Assembly: GCA_015680685.1 (NCBI GenBank)
Contig: MNCI01000972.1
Coordinates: 630-64,629, forward strand
DNA from: Gnetum montanum
Taxonomy: Eukaryota > Streptophyta > Gnetopsida > Gnetales > Gnetaceae
Length of the DNA: 64,000 bases
Direction: 5' to 3'
The position numbers were made by a program, and so were the translations under genes. The notes under the pieces were generated by a model. It was not told the origin of the DNA and ran no database searches. It saw only the letters and a program-made list of their open reading frames with translations. Shown here in pieces: positions 10,071 through 21,060 of this stretch; the stretch's first letter is position 1; each line of letters begins with the position of its first letter.

Positions 10071-10763
10071 GCATTTAAAGATATTGAACTTAGGCATCGT
10101 GTTACAGGATTAAGAGGTGCAATATTGGAATTCATGCATTTTTAGAAATATGGATTCTGTTGCTATTAGTCCCAATAGAGAAGGTAAAGAAAACTTTTTT
10201 CAAGATCAGCAACAACAACCATCTACTGCAATAAGTAGTGCAACAACTATCTACTGCAACAAGTAATGCAATCTCTGCTTATATGTGAAAATGCAAGGGT
10301 AATGCTTACAGTTAACCTTTGACTTGAAGCAGGATTGGTGAATGGTGCACTTGGCATAATTCAAAATATTATATATCTTTAAGGTAAATAGTCACCTGCA
10401 TTACCATTATACATTATTGTTGATTTTGACTCCTATATCAAATGTGCCTTTAATAATGGTAATCCTCATCATGTGCCAATTGTACCTGTGGTCCAAGGAA
10501 CATCTCATTGGTCACCATTACAGTTGGCATGAGCCATGACTATTCATAAATCTCAAGGAATGATACTAAATAAGGCTACTATTCACATTAGTTCAAGAAA
10601 AGTTATGGATCTAACATTTGTTGCATTATCTGGAGTCAAGACCATTAATTCTTTAAAGATTCATCCTCTTTTTCATGTGCAAAGATACAGAAAGATTTTA
10701 AATGCTAAACATCTCCAAAGTAGAGTTGCACAAGAAGTTTGTTTTGCTCAGTTGGAGAATTAG
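10071..10763 (+). pseudogene. PIF1-type DNA helicase C-terminal fragment (Helitron-like or PIF1-like)
   Basis: The plus-strand translation shows ARVMLTVNL, GLVNGALGIIQNI, then a long clean stretch with AMTIHKSQGMILNKATIHIS (about 10531-10590), VMDLTFVALSGVKTINSLKI and a C-terminus ending FAQLEN. PIF1-family helicases, including those of plant Helitrons, have R.M...N...GLVNG..G, then A.TIHK.QG.TL, then G..YVALSR. Only the last two helicase motifs remain; the Walker A and B motifs are not visible. Stops at several places before 10530 break it. Helitron ends (5' TC, 3' hairpin + CTRR) were not found, so the parent element is uncertain. Confidence 0.65.
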
Positions 10764-11690
10764 GCATATTGAGTTCATACTTATTATAGTATTTTTCTTT
10801 TTGCTCAATCCTATTATACAACTCTATAATGTTTGTTGCAATAATTGTGCAATGTATTTCTTCATCAGCATATACGAAATATATAAAGTTTTATTTTAAC
10901 CAATTTATGTTTACCAGTATATATTATTTGGAATGCAAATAGTGATGATAACTTAAAAAATAAAAAAANCATGTGCAAAGATATAGAAAAATTTTAGATA
11001 CTAAACATCTCCAAGTAGAATTGCACAGGAAGTTTGTTTTGCTTAATTAGAGGATTAGGTATATTAAGTTCACACTTATCATTGTGTTTTGTCTTTTACT
11101 CAATCCTATTATGCACGTCTTTAATGTTTGTTGCAATAATTGGGCAATGTATTCCTTCATCAACATATACAAAATATATAAACTTTTATTTTAACCAATT
11201 TATGTTTACTAGTATATATTATTTGGAATGCAAATAGTGGTGATAACTTAAAAAATAAAAATTAAAAATTAAATTCTAATCATAACCTGCAAAACTACTA
11301 CATAAGAGAACTTACAGGTCTAATGTTTATTGCATTATCTAGAGTCAAAATCATTGATTCTTTAAAGATTCATCCTCCTTTCTATGTGCAAAGATACAGA
11401 AATATTTCAGATGCTAAACATCTCCAAAGTAGAATTACATAGGAAGTTCATTTTGCTCAATTGAAGAATTAAGCATATTAAGTTCACACTTATCTTTGTA
11501 TTTTGTCTTTTGCTCAATCTTATTATATAGCTACGTAATGTTTGTTGCAATAATTGTGCAATGTATTTCTTCATCAACATATACGAAATATATAAACTTT
11601 TATTTTAACCAATTTATGTTTACCAATATGTATTATTTGGAATGCAAATAGTGATGATAACTTAAAAAATAAAAAACATAATTAAATTTT
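10608..11690 (+). repeat. Helicase 3' end and 3' flank present three times in tandem
   Basis: The unit begins at ATCTAACATTTGTTGCATTATC (10608), covers the last helicase codons and about 200 bp of 3' sequence (TTTGTTGCAATAATTG, TTTTATTTTAACCAATTTATG, ATTATTTGGAATGCAAATAG). It recurs from 10970 (partial, right after a single-N gap at 10969) and from 11312. The copies differ by many substitutions, so they are real diverged duplicates and not one assembly error, although the N may hide the start of the middle unit. Confidence 0.75.
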
Positions 11691-11747
11691 ACTCATAGCC
11701 CGCAAAACCACTCCACTAGCTTAGATATATATAATTCTATAAATTGG

Positions 11748-12105
11748 CCAAGATAATTTAAATAAAAATGATGTTAACCAAGCCTGAGTATAAGGTAACA
11801 AGATAACTAAAAACAGAATCACTCATTCCTCCTCTGTTTTTCTACCACTTAATTTAGTTTTACCCTCTCGATCAAGTTTGCTTTTTCTTTGTTTGTTCAT
11901 GGCATTTTTAAGCATTATTTATGCAAGAGATTTATTTCTCAAAAACGTCATTAATAAACAAAGAAAGAGCAAACTTGATAAAGAGGGTAAAACTAAATTC
12001 CGTAAGTGGTAGAGAAACAAAAGAGGGATGAGTGATTCTATTTTTAGTTATCTTGTTACCTCGTGTAGGGCTTGGTTAACTTCATTTTTTTTAAAACCAT
12101 CTTGA
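11748..12105. mobile_element. Foldback (MITE-like) element with about 155-bp arms
   Basis: The left arm (about 11748-11905) and right arm (about 11947-12105) are inverted copies around a loop of about 40 bases. Matching blocks are GGTAACAAGATAACTAAAAA, AGAATCACTCAT, TCTACCACTTA, AATTTAGTTTTACCCTCT and ATCAAGTTTGC, each read from the other strand in the right arm. I estimate about 90% identity by eye. The ends fall in TA-rich sequence, compatible with a TA target site, but no exact duplication could be fixed. It has no coding capacity; a transcript through it would form a long hairpin. Confidence 0.7.
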
Positions 12106-12129
12106 ATAATATATATATATATATATAAG

Positions 12130-12507
12130 CTAGTATTACTGTACCCAAAAAAGTTTCATTTCAAAAGTTTTGAAACATGCCACTAAGTTGATGGTATAAC
12201 ATGCGGACGGAGTGGGGCACCGGACTGTAATATGCGTAAAAAATTGAGCATGGGCTATAGGCTAATCGAGGTGAACCCATCGAAGCGTTGTTCCGAAAAA
12301 AAAAAAGAAAAAGAGAAAATAGAAAACCTAAAAAATTTCCCTAATATCGTTTTCATTTTTATAAGAAAAAAGAGAAAAGAAGGGCACACCAGTGCTATGT
12401 AACATTTTTATTATATAAAACTCAAAAAATCCCGGTTAATATCGTTTTCATTTTTGTTTTTGGCAAGCCCAATATTCGTTGGAGCTTAAAATCGTAAGGT
12501 GGGTAGA
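12130..12507. repeat. Dispersed repeat, copy 2 (first copy 6640-6970)
   Basis: It shares with 6640-6970 the blocks TTTTGAAACATGCCACTAAG, TTGATGGTATAACATGCG, TAGGCTAATCGAGGTGAACC, AGCGTTGTTCCGAAAAA, AGTGCTATGTAA, ATCGTTTTCATTTTTG and CAATATTCGTTGGAGCTTAA. CpGs in this copy appear as TG or CA in the other, so this copy is the less decayed one. Confidence 0.6.
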
Positions 12508-13280
12508 GGAGACTTTTGTAGGAAGGGTGAAACCTTTCACAAAATCCCAAAATCTAAATGGGGAACTCATTTTGCTGTTGCTGCATGCAAAGCTTTAACG
12601 TACTGCTCTTTGCTGGTGGCTGCAGGTGCTGCAAGTTCTGGTTTGAACTATTTGTTTCTGTTTTCTAACTCCTTGCGTAAACATTTGCAGGGCCCTTCTG
12701 TGTTTTTTTTTTTTAAATAATTTTCTGCGGTGCATTTTGTTTCTTTACCTTGCAAAATTGTCTCTAGCTATGTCTCACGCATTTTTTTTCGTCTCTACCC
12801 TTGGAATTCGGCGAGGAAATTTTGATTTCAAATGTGATACCATGGTGGGAATTTTGTGAGACATTTTCTTGAATGTTTTTCAGTTGGCTGGAAATTCTGT
12901 GGCATGATTGGTTGCGGCAATGCCCGCCGCCGGATTTATGATTTTGGGTTCTACGATTGAGCAGTGGAAAAGAGATTTTGGTACGTTTTTAGAGAATCCA
13001 ATTTCTGGTTACGTTGTTTCAAATTCCAGCGTTTCTTATTAAGAAACAAATTTGGGCTGCTTTGTTAAAATTTAGCCTGAATTCTTGAAATTATTTTACC
13101 ATGGATAGCTTGCATTCCTTTTCCCCCCCCTTAAAATTAGAACTGACGCTGCAACTTATGTTAATAAGAAGATCCGGGGTATTATTTAAATAGAATTCTC
13201 TTCTGGAAGATTAGTGCTGTGTTGTTCGTTTGTGTAGCTTAGCGAATAACATTGCAGTGGCCAGTTTGATTAATTAGATA
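12508..13280. other. Unassigned, comparatively GC-balanced stretch; possible exon or leader near 12882-12975
   Basis: The region is not obviously repetitive. A candidate exon lies between TGTTTTTCAG (ending about 12881) and GATTTTG|GTACGT (about 12976), with one frame open for about 25 codons (GWKFCGMIGCGNA). An open frame at 12499-12720 looks random. No protein was recognised. It could be single-copy host sequence of the plus-strand gene; the evidence is weak. Confidence 0.25.
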
Positions 13281-15051
13281 ACATATTTTTCACAAAATGT
13301 GGGTAGAACTCTTTACCTAACATGATCTCCCTTAATGCATCTTAGGATACCATGTCATATGCCTTAGTTATATCAAGTTTCAAACACAGCATTGGAAACC
13401 TTGTCTGTTGAAGCGAGTGCATCACCTCTTGCACCAACAGAATGTGATCATGCAGAAATCTACCTTGGACAAACTTCGCCTATTGTTCTCCCACCAAGCA
13501 CCACATCATGGGCCCCATCTGCATGACCAACATTTTTTAAAAAAGCTGAATTAGAGTGTTGCGCACCCCAATAGGATGGAAGTGTGTACGATTGGTTAGG
13601 TTGGCGGACTTCAGGATCAACACCAACTGTGAGTCGTTGATCTCCTTTCTCACCTAGCCCCAAACCAACATTTCGTTGTAAGCATCTAGAATATTACTCC
13701 CCAACTCCTTGGCAAATGTCTGAAAAAATTCCATAGCCATTCATCAAGGCTTGGAGCCCCACCTCCCTTAATGGATGCAAGCAACCCCCTCAAACTCCTC
13801 CCTAGTGAAGGGTGCCAACAACTGACGGTTGTTTGCCTTCCCCAAGACTCTTGAAATATCGATGGAAATCAGGTTAGTCTCCCTCTATTGCCAAATATCA
13901 GACCAGTGTCCCAAAAGAGCATTTGCAACCTCTTGCTTCCCTCTAATAGCATGCACTCCATCATTGAAGAAAGGAATCATCTTGGTTAAGGAAGTTGAAT
14001 GAACCGCTGCAAAGAAGAAATGGGTGTTTCGATCCCCATCTCTCAACCAGCGAACTTGCCCCCTTTGTCTCCAATACATTTCTTCCTCTCTATCAAGCCT
14101 TTGTAGCTCCTGCAAAACCACCCCTTGAGCATCCTCTTGTCCGTGCTCTAGCTCTTGAGCCCTTTGAATTTGCTCGAGATGTTGCATGAGCTCTACATGA
14201 CCATACCGAAAGGAAAATTTGTCCTTAGACTTGATCCCCTAGATATGATGCTTGAGTGAATTCAACCCTTCTTTAAGGAATTCTTTGGGATCAATATCCT
14301 ACGTATAGGCTCCCTAAATATCCTCCACTAATGGTCTCAACCATGGTTTTGTCAACCATGACTACTCAAATTTGAAAGGGCATGACTCCTGATCTTCGGA
14401 AGATTCAATCGTACAAACCAAGGGTCTCTGATCCAACACAACACATTCCTTGCCAACGACAAGCACCCCTTATCCATCAACACATTCAGACTCACCCACA
14501 TGATCAATTTTGGTCAGGCCCCTATCCTGCCCCTTTCTTTGATTACACCACGTGAATTGACATCCCTTGACTTCCAAATCAACTAGCCCATGGAATTGTT
14601 GCCCCCCTTGTAGGTCTGAAAGATTTCCATCAAACTTTTCCCATGGGTGGAGGTGATGGTTGAAATATTCCAATAGGATCCTCTATTGCCAATCAGCAAT
14701 CATTGATGCAATTTGCTCCAATTTGCGTAGGCGCTCCTCCCATTGTTGAGCCTCATAAAATTTTGTAATCCACAAACCTTGATGTTGTAGCCATACATTG
14801 GTGCTCCAATGAGATTCATCAACCACTACAAAAGGCCCCTTGAACAAGAAGGCTAGGCCTCCAGCCCTCCCCCGGCATGGCACAATATGCGAGTGCCATC
14901 CAGGCCATTGCAACCAGTGAAATTCCTATTGATGAACTTTAGTCTCTTGCAAACAAACGACGTCACAATGCTCTCTAGTCATGAGTTCCTAAAGGGTATG
15001 ATGCTTGAAGGGGATACCCTGTCCCCTAGAATTCCATGTGAGGATCCTCAT
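13281..15051 (-). pseudogene. L1-type LINE ORF2 (endonuclease + start of reverse transcriptase), truncated
   Basis: On the minus strand ORF2 starts at the ATG at 15051 with MRILTWNSRGQG, the usual start of the plant L1 endonuclease. It continues with VKGCQFTWCNQRKGQ and LTKIDHV near 14500-14580, the conserved connector EEMYWRQRGQVRWLRDGDRN then THFFFAAVHS near 14000-14090, and ends in the first RT block (LDITKAYDMVS) near 13350. The catalytic RT palm, the C-terminal zinc finger and the poly(A) end are absent below about 13281. Stops and frameshifts are frequent. GC content is clearly higher than in surrounding DNA. Confidence 0.8.
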
Positions 15052-16450
15052 GGCTTACTCAATAATTTGCATTTATACACATCCTAGATGGTCTTCTGGA
15101 CCCCTAGGTCAATATCACGCTTTGCCAACTTAGCATAGGTCTCCACTCCTGTAGGCCGACCAGTCTTCTTTAACCTTGGGAATAGAGGAAAACCCTCATT
15201 CCCCCCGGAGAGACCCCCACCCAGGGTCTTCTCCATAGACGGCATAGGGCTCCCCCCCTTGAACAAAGCCCCTACTCCCTAGGGGTGAGAAACCCTCCAA
15301 ACCTTCAACTTTCCCTAGCTTCCCTACGACCCCATCATCCAGCTACCATGCCTACCCCTCCACCAGCATTCTCCTTTTTGACACTCACATCCCCAGCAAG
15401 AACCTCTTTGCCCCTCCCAATGGCATCGACACCTCCAGTCCCACAGATGAACCCTCACCCATCCCAAGTGTGGGCATTGCAAATGACCTTTGGCTCCCTC
15501 TAGGCGTTGGCTGGGGTTGACCCCCAACTGAGATCTTTGCCTCCCTATTGGTAACCATCATCCAACCCTCTTTTGCCTACCTATGGCCCATCGTCTGGCC
15601 ATCCACCTGATAGGTCACAACCACATGGCCCCCCTTGCCACAGATATAACAAGTTACCTACAAAGGCAGTTGCTTTTTTGGTTCCTTGACCATGACATTC
15701 TCATAGTCCACATGAACCCTCTCCTCCCTTGACGACATCTCTAGAACCACCTCCTGCACTAGGTCTTTTGGGGCTAGAGATCACCACACACAGAAATGTG
15801 TGTAGCCCATGTGGTCCATTGACGCCGTGGCCTAATCAAAGATGATAAACTCTCCAAAGTTTCCTACCAAAATCTGAAGGAAATCCAAAGTCCATAGTTC
15901 CAAAGGAATCTGAGAGACTTGGACCCAAATTGGTGCACAAGAAAACAATTTCGGGTCACGATGTGCCCCCAGCCTCCACTTCATCAACACCAGATCCTTG
16001 GCGTTGAAGAACTAGGGATCCCCAACCAAGACCCAATCCCTATCCTTGATCAACAGAAAAATGAATAGTAAGAGCTCCCTCAGCAAACTTCGCACATCCA
16101 CAGAACAAAAATTCCATTGGGCCACCATCCACTTTCACATCGCCTCCAACTTTGGCAATGCATCCACAGACATGAAACACCCAATGAAATTACATTCCAA
16201 AGTTTGGAGCCCCACCCCAGGAACTACCCTAATCCTTAGGCTCGATGACCCTTTGTCTTGCCTTGCCAACCTACCCCCTAACATCGTTTTCCCTCCTTCT
16301 ACAAGCATGTCAATCATCGAATTGCTAGATACTCCACCTCCCATTCCACTTGGCTTGGCCCCCTCCAAAACTGTCACACCCCCACCACCCACCCACCCCT
16401 ACCCCCCTCCCTGCCCCAGGGAACTTCTTGTCCACCATGCCCACCATCCT
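15052..16450 (-). pseudogene. L1-type LINE ORF1 (DUF4283 + zinc knuckle)
   Basis: Upstream of ORF2 on the same strand, decayed frames contain a glycine-rich start (GVTVLEGAKPSGMGGGV), a DUF4283-like part (DWVLVGDP, WVQVSQIPLELW, near 15880-16040) and a zinc-knuckle-like CYICGKGGHVVVTYQ near 15640, whose last Cys has become Tyr. These are the standard parts of plant L1 ORF1 proteins, which bind the element RNA. The long proline-rich plus-strand frame at 16046-16549 is only its antisense. Confidence 0.7.
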
Positions 16451-16519
16451 CAACTTGCACCCTCCCAACATCCTTCGCTCCCATGCCTCCTCCCATTCGA
16501 AAATCCCAAAAGTATATTT

Positions 16520-17530
16520 TCAATTACTTATATTGTTGAAAATGATTAAAAATTTAATATTTTTAATATTGCGATTCTATGTGATTCTGAATTGGGATTT
16601 GCGATCTAGTATCTTAGGAATGAAAAATGATCTACGATCCAATCCAATCTTCATAAGTATGTCTTAAATAAGTGTAAAATTAGATAAATGTAGAATCAAA
16701 CTTCATAGTTATCTTGTAACAACATGCCATTTTTAAAAATTAACATTACTTTCCTTTGTGAATGCAAACAAAATGTCTAATATATGTAGCAAAAATTTAA
16801 AATAAGTGTTACAACATCTGCAAAAATTGGAAGATGTACTAGGACATGACCTACTTTAATAACATATTGGATAAGTACATGTTGAATCCAAACTTTCTAG
16901 CTCACAATAACAATTCCAAACAACATGGGAAAAAGTGTAAACTTTGTTTCACTAATGCATTCTTACAGTATTTCCAAGATTTTGTGCTCTTCATATCCCT
17001 TAACATTGTTGTTATATATAATTTTTGAGTGTCATTGAGCAATTTGGGACTGATATTAAGGTCAATAAGTCTCCTTCATAAGTTCTCTCTCATAATTGAA
17101 TAACCTGTTTTCCCAAAATTTAGAAATCATATACATATGTCTCTCTACTTGCACTTAGTTTACCAATAAAAAGCCCAAGTGTAATTAGATTATCCATTGT
17201 GGAATTTTCTCTTGAAGCCTGCTTGTGGGAAAAGTTATTTTCTTTTGCAAAATTTCCTAAACCTCTTTTTAGAATGGTGCTCAATAATTTGGCAAACACA
17301 TTGCCAATAATATTAACCTATAGTTATTTTAATAGAATTTTCTTCATTCTTAAAGAAGTTGTATCAATTTTGCAAAAGATGATGATGCCTCATGTTATCA
17401 TCCCTGGCAACATTTTCCACCTATCTTTCATCATGGAAGCATTGATTGGTTGGTCTGTGCTAAGAAAATTCGCTAGCAAATTCATTTTGTGCTTGAAAGT
17501 CACCTTTCCTTCTCATCTTTAATTAGAATT
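16520..17530 (-). pseudogene. Third LINE fragment (reverse transcriptase core), strongly decayed
   Basis: The minus-strand translation contains NNYRLI near 17325, GNVFAKLLSTILKRGLGNFA (about 17240-17300), KENNFSHKQA then ENSTMDNLITLGL (about 17170-17240) and a block like LYICFLDF..AFD near 17120. Non-LTR reverse transcriptases have NYRPIT..N...KL....L, QAGFR...ST.D.I..L and FLD..KAFD in this order. It is not a continuation of the L1 at 13281-16450, whose 5' end faces it. Frameshifts and stops are many; ends are not sharp. Confidence 0.5.
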
Positions 17531-18008
17531 AAAAATCCAGAGACTTGGAAATAGTGTTATAGCTTTTTATTCAAATGACCCTAAGATATTTCAATGAAGA
17601 TTTCTGTTGGTTTTTTTTTTTTTTTTAAAGGGCAATAGCTGTTTTCTTTGTTGATCCTCTGGTTAATAAACATGGCACCATGTTTTCTTTGTTACCGAAA
17701 AATATTTACTTGAAAACATGTTTCATTGATGCTTATATTCTTGTTGTGACAAAAAGATTCATATTGTGTGCATGTAAAGTTCTTATATTCTTGTTGTCAC
17801 AAAAGGATTCATATTGTGTGCATGTAAAGGTTACTTACATTTGTTAGTTAATTTATTTTACATACACAAAATATAGCCTTTGGATATATCTGGTTCAGAG
17901 GATTTAAGCATCTTTCAATGTTGTATAATTGTGTGTAATTTTTTACTAGTATATTGTAAAGGTTCATCAACATCTATTTTCATTGAGTTAATTTTAATCT
18001 TTTTTTAG
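17531..18008. other. Unassigned, intron-like
   Basis: A poly-T tract at 17611-17627 and two near-identical 50-bp segments (TTCTTATATTCTTGTTGT then ACAAAAGGATTCATATTGTG) at about 17733 and 17778 are the only structure. T-rich sequence leads into the acceptor at 18008. Confidence 0.4.
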
Positions 18009-18191
18009 GAAAAAGAAGTTAAAAAATTTGCATTGTTAGAACCAAAAGTGGAAATGAAGTCACTTTTGGAAAAGCAGAATAGATTTAAGATCCAAAACTA
18101 GTTGCTATCGAAAGAGGTAGAGATGAAAACCAACCAGATTGAAGAATAAGATAAAAGAACAAAGGAAATACATTCAAGATATGATGAAGAG
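18009..18191 (+). pseudogene. Coiled-coil exon of a host gene, with two stop codons
   Basis: The segment is bounded by TCTTTTTTTAG (ending 18008) and GAAGAG|GTAAAC (donor 18192), which are good plant splice sites. It is 183 bp, 61 codons, phase 0-0. It reads as a charged coiled coil (KFALLEPKVEMKSLLEKQN, then SKEVEMKTNQIEE) but contains TAG at about 18099 and TAA at about 18150, both one C-to-T change from Gln codons. It lies 21 kb upstream of the RING exons on the same strand and in the same phase, so it may be part of that gene or of a dead copy of it. Confidence 0.4.
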
Positions 18192-18859
18192 GTAAACAAT
18201 CATCTAGATTTCTTTTGAAACAATTTATGCCATGATCATATAGATTCCATGTATCTTTTACCATTAAATCTGGTATTTTGAAAGTGAATCAAAACAATAA
18301 CATTTGTTTTAATGCAACTAGGTAAAAAATTATCTATATTTTTTTAGAAACACTTTGTGTCATGATCATATATATTTTATTTATCTTTTACTTTTTAATC
18401 TAGTATATTGAAACTAACTTGGTTCAGTTTGTGATCAGATGTAATGCTGTAACAGTTGCTCTAATGCTAATGCATTCTTTATCCAGTAACTTGGTTCAGT
18501 TTGTGATTAGATGTAACCCAAAATGTATTTTGCTTTACCTTTGGTGTCATGGTTTTTGTTAACTAAATTTTCAAAAGCAATAATAAAACACTCCTACATG
18601 AATATGCATTTTTAACATTCCTCATGTATGAATCTTTTAAAATAGATTTATTTGGAAGGCACACACATATATACATATATGCATTTTATGGTGTTATGAT
18701 GTAAGGTGTTAGTTGTGTGATTAGAAAATTATATCAAATGATATAATTTTGTAGAAATGAAATATTAGTGGATGGAAATTACAAACTTAAAATTCTACCC
18801 TAATATGTTTTATCTTCAAAGAGGTAATCTATAATTGTTATAGGCTGGAAAGTGTTATC

Positions 18860-19075
18860 ATTTGGAAGGATGGTAAGATGCTTGTTTCTCATGTTGTAAG
18901 GCCAGGGTTCAAGTCTAGGCAAAACTACTTAAAAAGAGGCTAGGTTTTCATTTATCTATGGGCCCTCCTATACCCTATTCGGTAGGAAGAAAGATAGTAA
19001 GCTTCTTGTTTATCAAGTTGTAAGGCCTAGGTTTAAGCCAAGGAACAACCACTTGAAAAGAAGTTAAGCTTTTGC
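18860..19075 (+). repeat. Two tandem tRNA-derived SINE-like units
   Basis: Two related units start near 18868 and 18985. Each has GATxGTAAGxTxCTTGTTT, then GTTGTAAGGCC, then a B-box-like GGTTCAAGTCT (first) or GGTTTAAGCC (second), and ACxACTTxAAAAGA. The spacing of A-box-like and B-box-like sequences fits RNA polymerase III promoters of tRNA-derived SINEs. Both are degenerate. Confidence 0.4.
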
Positions 19076-19409
19076 TTGTCCTTGAACCTATCAACAAGCC
19101 TGTAAATTAGTCATAAATATGAGCCATCTATAGTATTTTTCTGAACACTATTTGTGAGAATTTTTAAATTTATGCTATAATCATTTGATAGGGGTGTTTT
19201 TATTTTCCTCATAGTGTTGACATTTATTATTTTAGACCTATTTCAAGTCATCATTTCCCTTTCACATAAATTTTGTTTGCCACCCCAAAAAGAAAAAGAA
19301 AAAAGAAGAAGAAGGATGTGTTAAAAACAGAGGAAAACATTTGGTTGATTTCCATCCCTTCATGAGCTTATGTTAACATTAAGCTGTGATTAGAGGTGTG
19401 AGAAAATAT

Positions 19410-19580
19410 CTAACAATGAGGTATTAGACTAGTGGTAAGACTCTTATTTGAAATCTCCAAGTCATAGGTTCAATTCTAGTGGGCAATACCAAGTTATAAA
19501 GTTCTAAGTGGACTATGTCCCTTTGGGTGTACCCACATTACAAGTATTTCAGTGTATATCAACCCTTTATTTGACAAAAA
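19410..19580 (+). repeat. tRNA-derived SINE-like element
   Basis: A-box-like TAGACTAGTGGTAAGACTC near 19424 and B-box-like GGTTCAATTCTAG near 19468 have tRNA-like spacing. They are followed by a non-tRNA body (GGTGTACCCACATTACAAG) and a weak TTTG/A-rich end. No target duplication was found. Confidence 0.45.
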
Positions 19581-20351
19581 TGAGAAACATCACATGTTGT
19601 AACTCTCCATTGTTTGATATGTGAGCTAGTTTCTGAAATGACATCTAAAAACTTACTTGAGTTGTTCAGCTAATTGCTTTCTATTGTAAGTTGTGGATAG
19701 CTACTCTTAGGCGCTTGTGGAAGTCTATCTGGAGTAAGTCTTTTAATGCCTAATGGATGATTGTAAGTTTTTCATATTTAAATGTTTCCTTTTATGAAAC
19801 CAATTTACTATTCCTTTATTATTATTTTAATATACTAATCCTTTTTATTTATCACCAATAATGTTTTGTTTATTTGAGCAAAGAAAAGAAAAAACAATGT
19901 GTGTTTACTTGCATTCCATAAAATAAACCCAAATAAATTATGATTAGAAGCCCTTTGGGTCATACGATAAGTAGTTCACTTAAATTCACAATTAGTAATT
20001 AGGTGAATGATGCATTTGGCTAGTGTGTGAATTATGTAGTATTTCTAGGGATACTTACCTAATCTTTTTAATGATAATATATTTATCTCCATACCTTGAA
20101 TGGATAGGTTGCATTGTTTATTCTTTTATATACCTACCTTACAAGTGGAGATGAACACTACCATCCAACCCTACCCATACATATGGTTACTTAGGCTTAA
20201 TATGTTGAGCCATTTGGTTGAGCCAAGCCTTGTTTGTGTAGCATAGAACCCAATGATAACCTAACTTATGATTGAATGGTGACCAGAATTTTTAAGTTAG
20301 ATGACCCTCAATGTGGGAATGCAATGCCACATTGCATGGGAAAAGTTATTG

Positions 20352-20890
20352 AAATCTATATATTATTGATCCCTAACCATTGTTTATAAATTAAGAAACC
20401 TTGTTTGGTGAAAACATAGTGAATAATTAGGATTACATCTAACCACATCTGTTAGTGCTGCTTGTAAAACAAAATTTGAAACAAGTGAGTCGTGCAAATG
20501 TTTGTTTTTTTCTAGCTTCTTAAGCGATGGGAAGTGATAACCAGCATCTTTGGCTATGCTACTCTTTGAGGTATGCTATTAATGTATTAATCATTATAGT
20601 TATGAAAAAAAAATAGAAAAATTAATCTTATCACCAACATGTTAAGGTCAACAAGATAGGAGGTATGCAAGCTTTATAATGGATCCACCATTATATTGAG
20701 TCATATTCTTACTAGTTGCTAGTGTAAGTCTAGTCCCATGTTGTAAGAATTTGGAGGGAAAAATGTAGTGAAAATTTAAGGGTTGGTTATTAGGGGTTCT
20801 ACATGTTGTAGTCTTTTCCTCTAAATGTCATGGGCTAAAAGTCTTCTAGACATTTTTTAAATTAATCTTGTTGCATAAAAATGGTTTGTT
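20352..20890. repeat. Long dispersed repeat, copy 1 (second copy 63664-64000)
   Basis: Blocks shared with 63664-64000 include ATATTGATCCCxAACCA, CTTGTTTGGTGAAAACATAG, TGCATCTAACCACAT (here TACATCTAACCACAT), TTGAAACAAG, TCCACCATTATATTGA, AAATTTAAxGGTTGGTTAT and CTACATGTT. This copy has about 200 bp (about 20490-20690) that is missing from the other. That extra piece contains a short exon-like segment, 20516-20570, between TTTTTTTCTAG and GAG|GTATGC. Confidence 0.65.
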
Positions 20891-21060
20891 ATGATGCACT
20901 TACATTTTTTAATAATTACATCATCCATTTGTAAATCGGTTTCTAATATTTGTGGCATTATTCAAGCTTCTTATTCAAGTATAAAGAACCATGTTTAGAG
21001 ATATAAATTTGAAAATTTTGAAAATACAATGTCTTTTATGTTTGAAGACTTGAAGCCTAG

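Larger units (their letters stand above)
18192..20351. other. Intron-like DNA with SINE remnants
   Basis: AT-rich, T-run-rich sequence with no coding frame. It contains tRNA-like SINE pieces at 18860-19075 and 19410-19580 (listed separately) and short local duplications (GTAACTTGGTTCAGTTTGTGATTAG-like at about 18414 and 18486; CATGATCATATAxATTxxAT at about 18232 and 18361). Confidence 0.4.

Noticed and set aside
12499-12720. 73-codon frame starting MGRGDFCRKG
   Set aside because: No recognisable domain; ends in a poly-T-encoded Phe run; probably chance.
16046-16549. 167-codon Pro-rich plus-strand frame
   Set aside because: It is the antisense of the L1 ORF1 glycine-rich and DUF4283 part.
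17199-17522. 107-codon plus-strand frame
   Set aside because: The minus strand of the same stretch shows LINE reverse transcriptase motifs; the plus frame has none.
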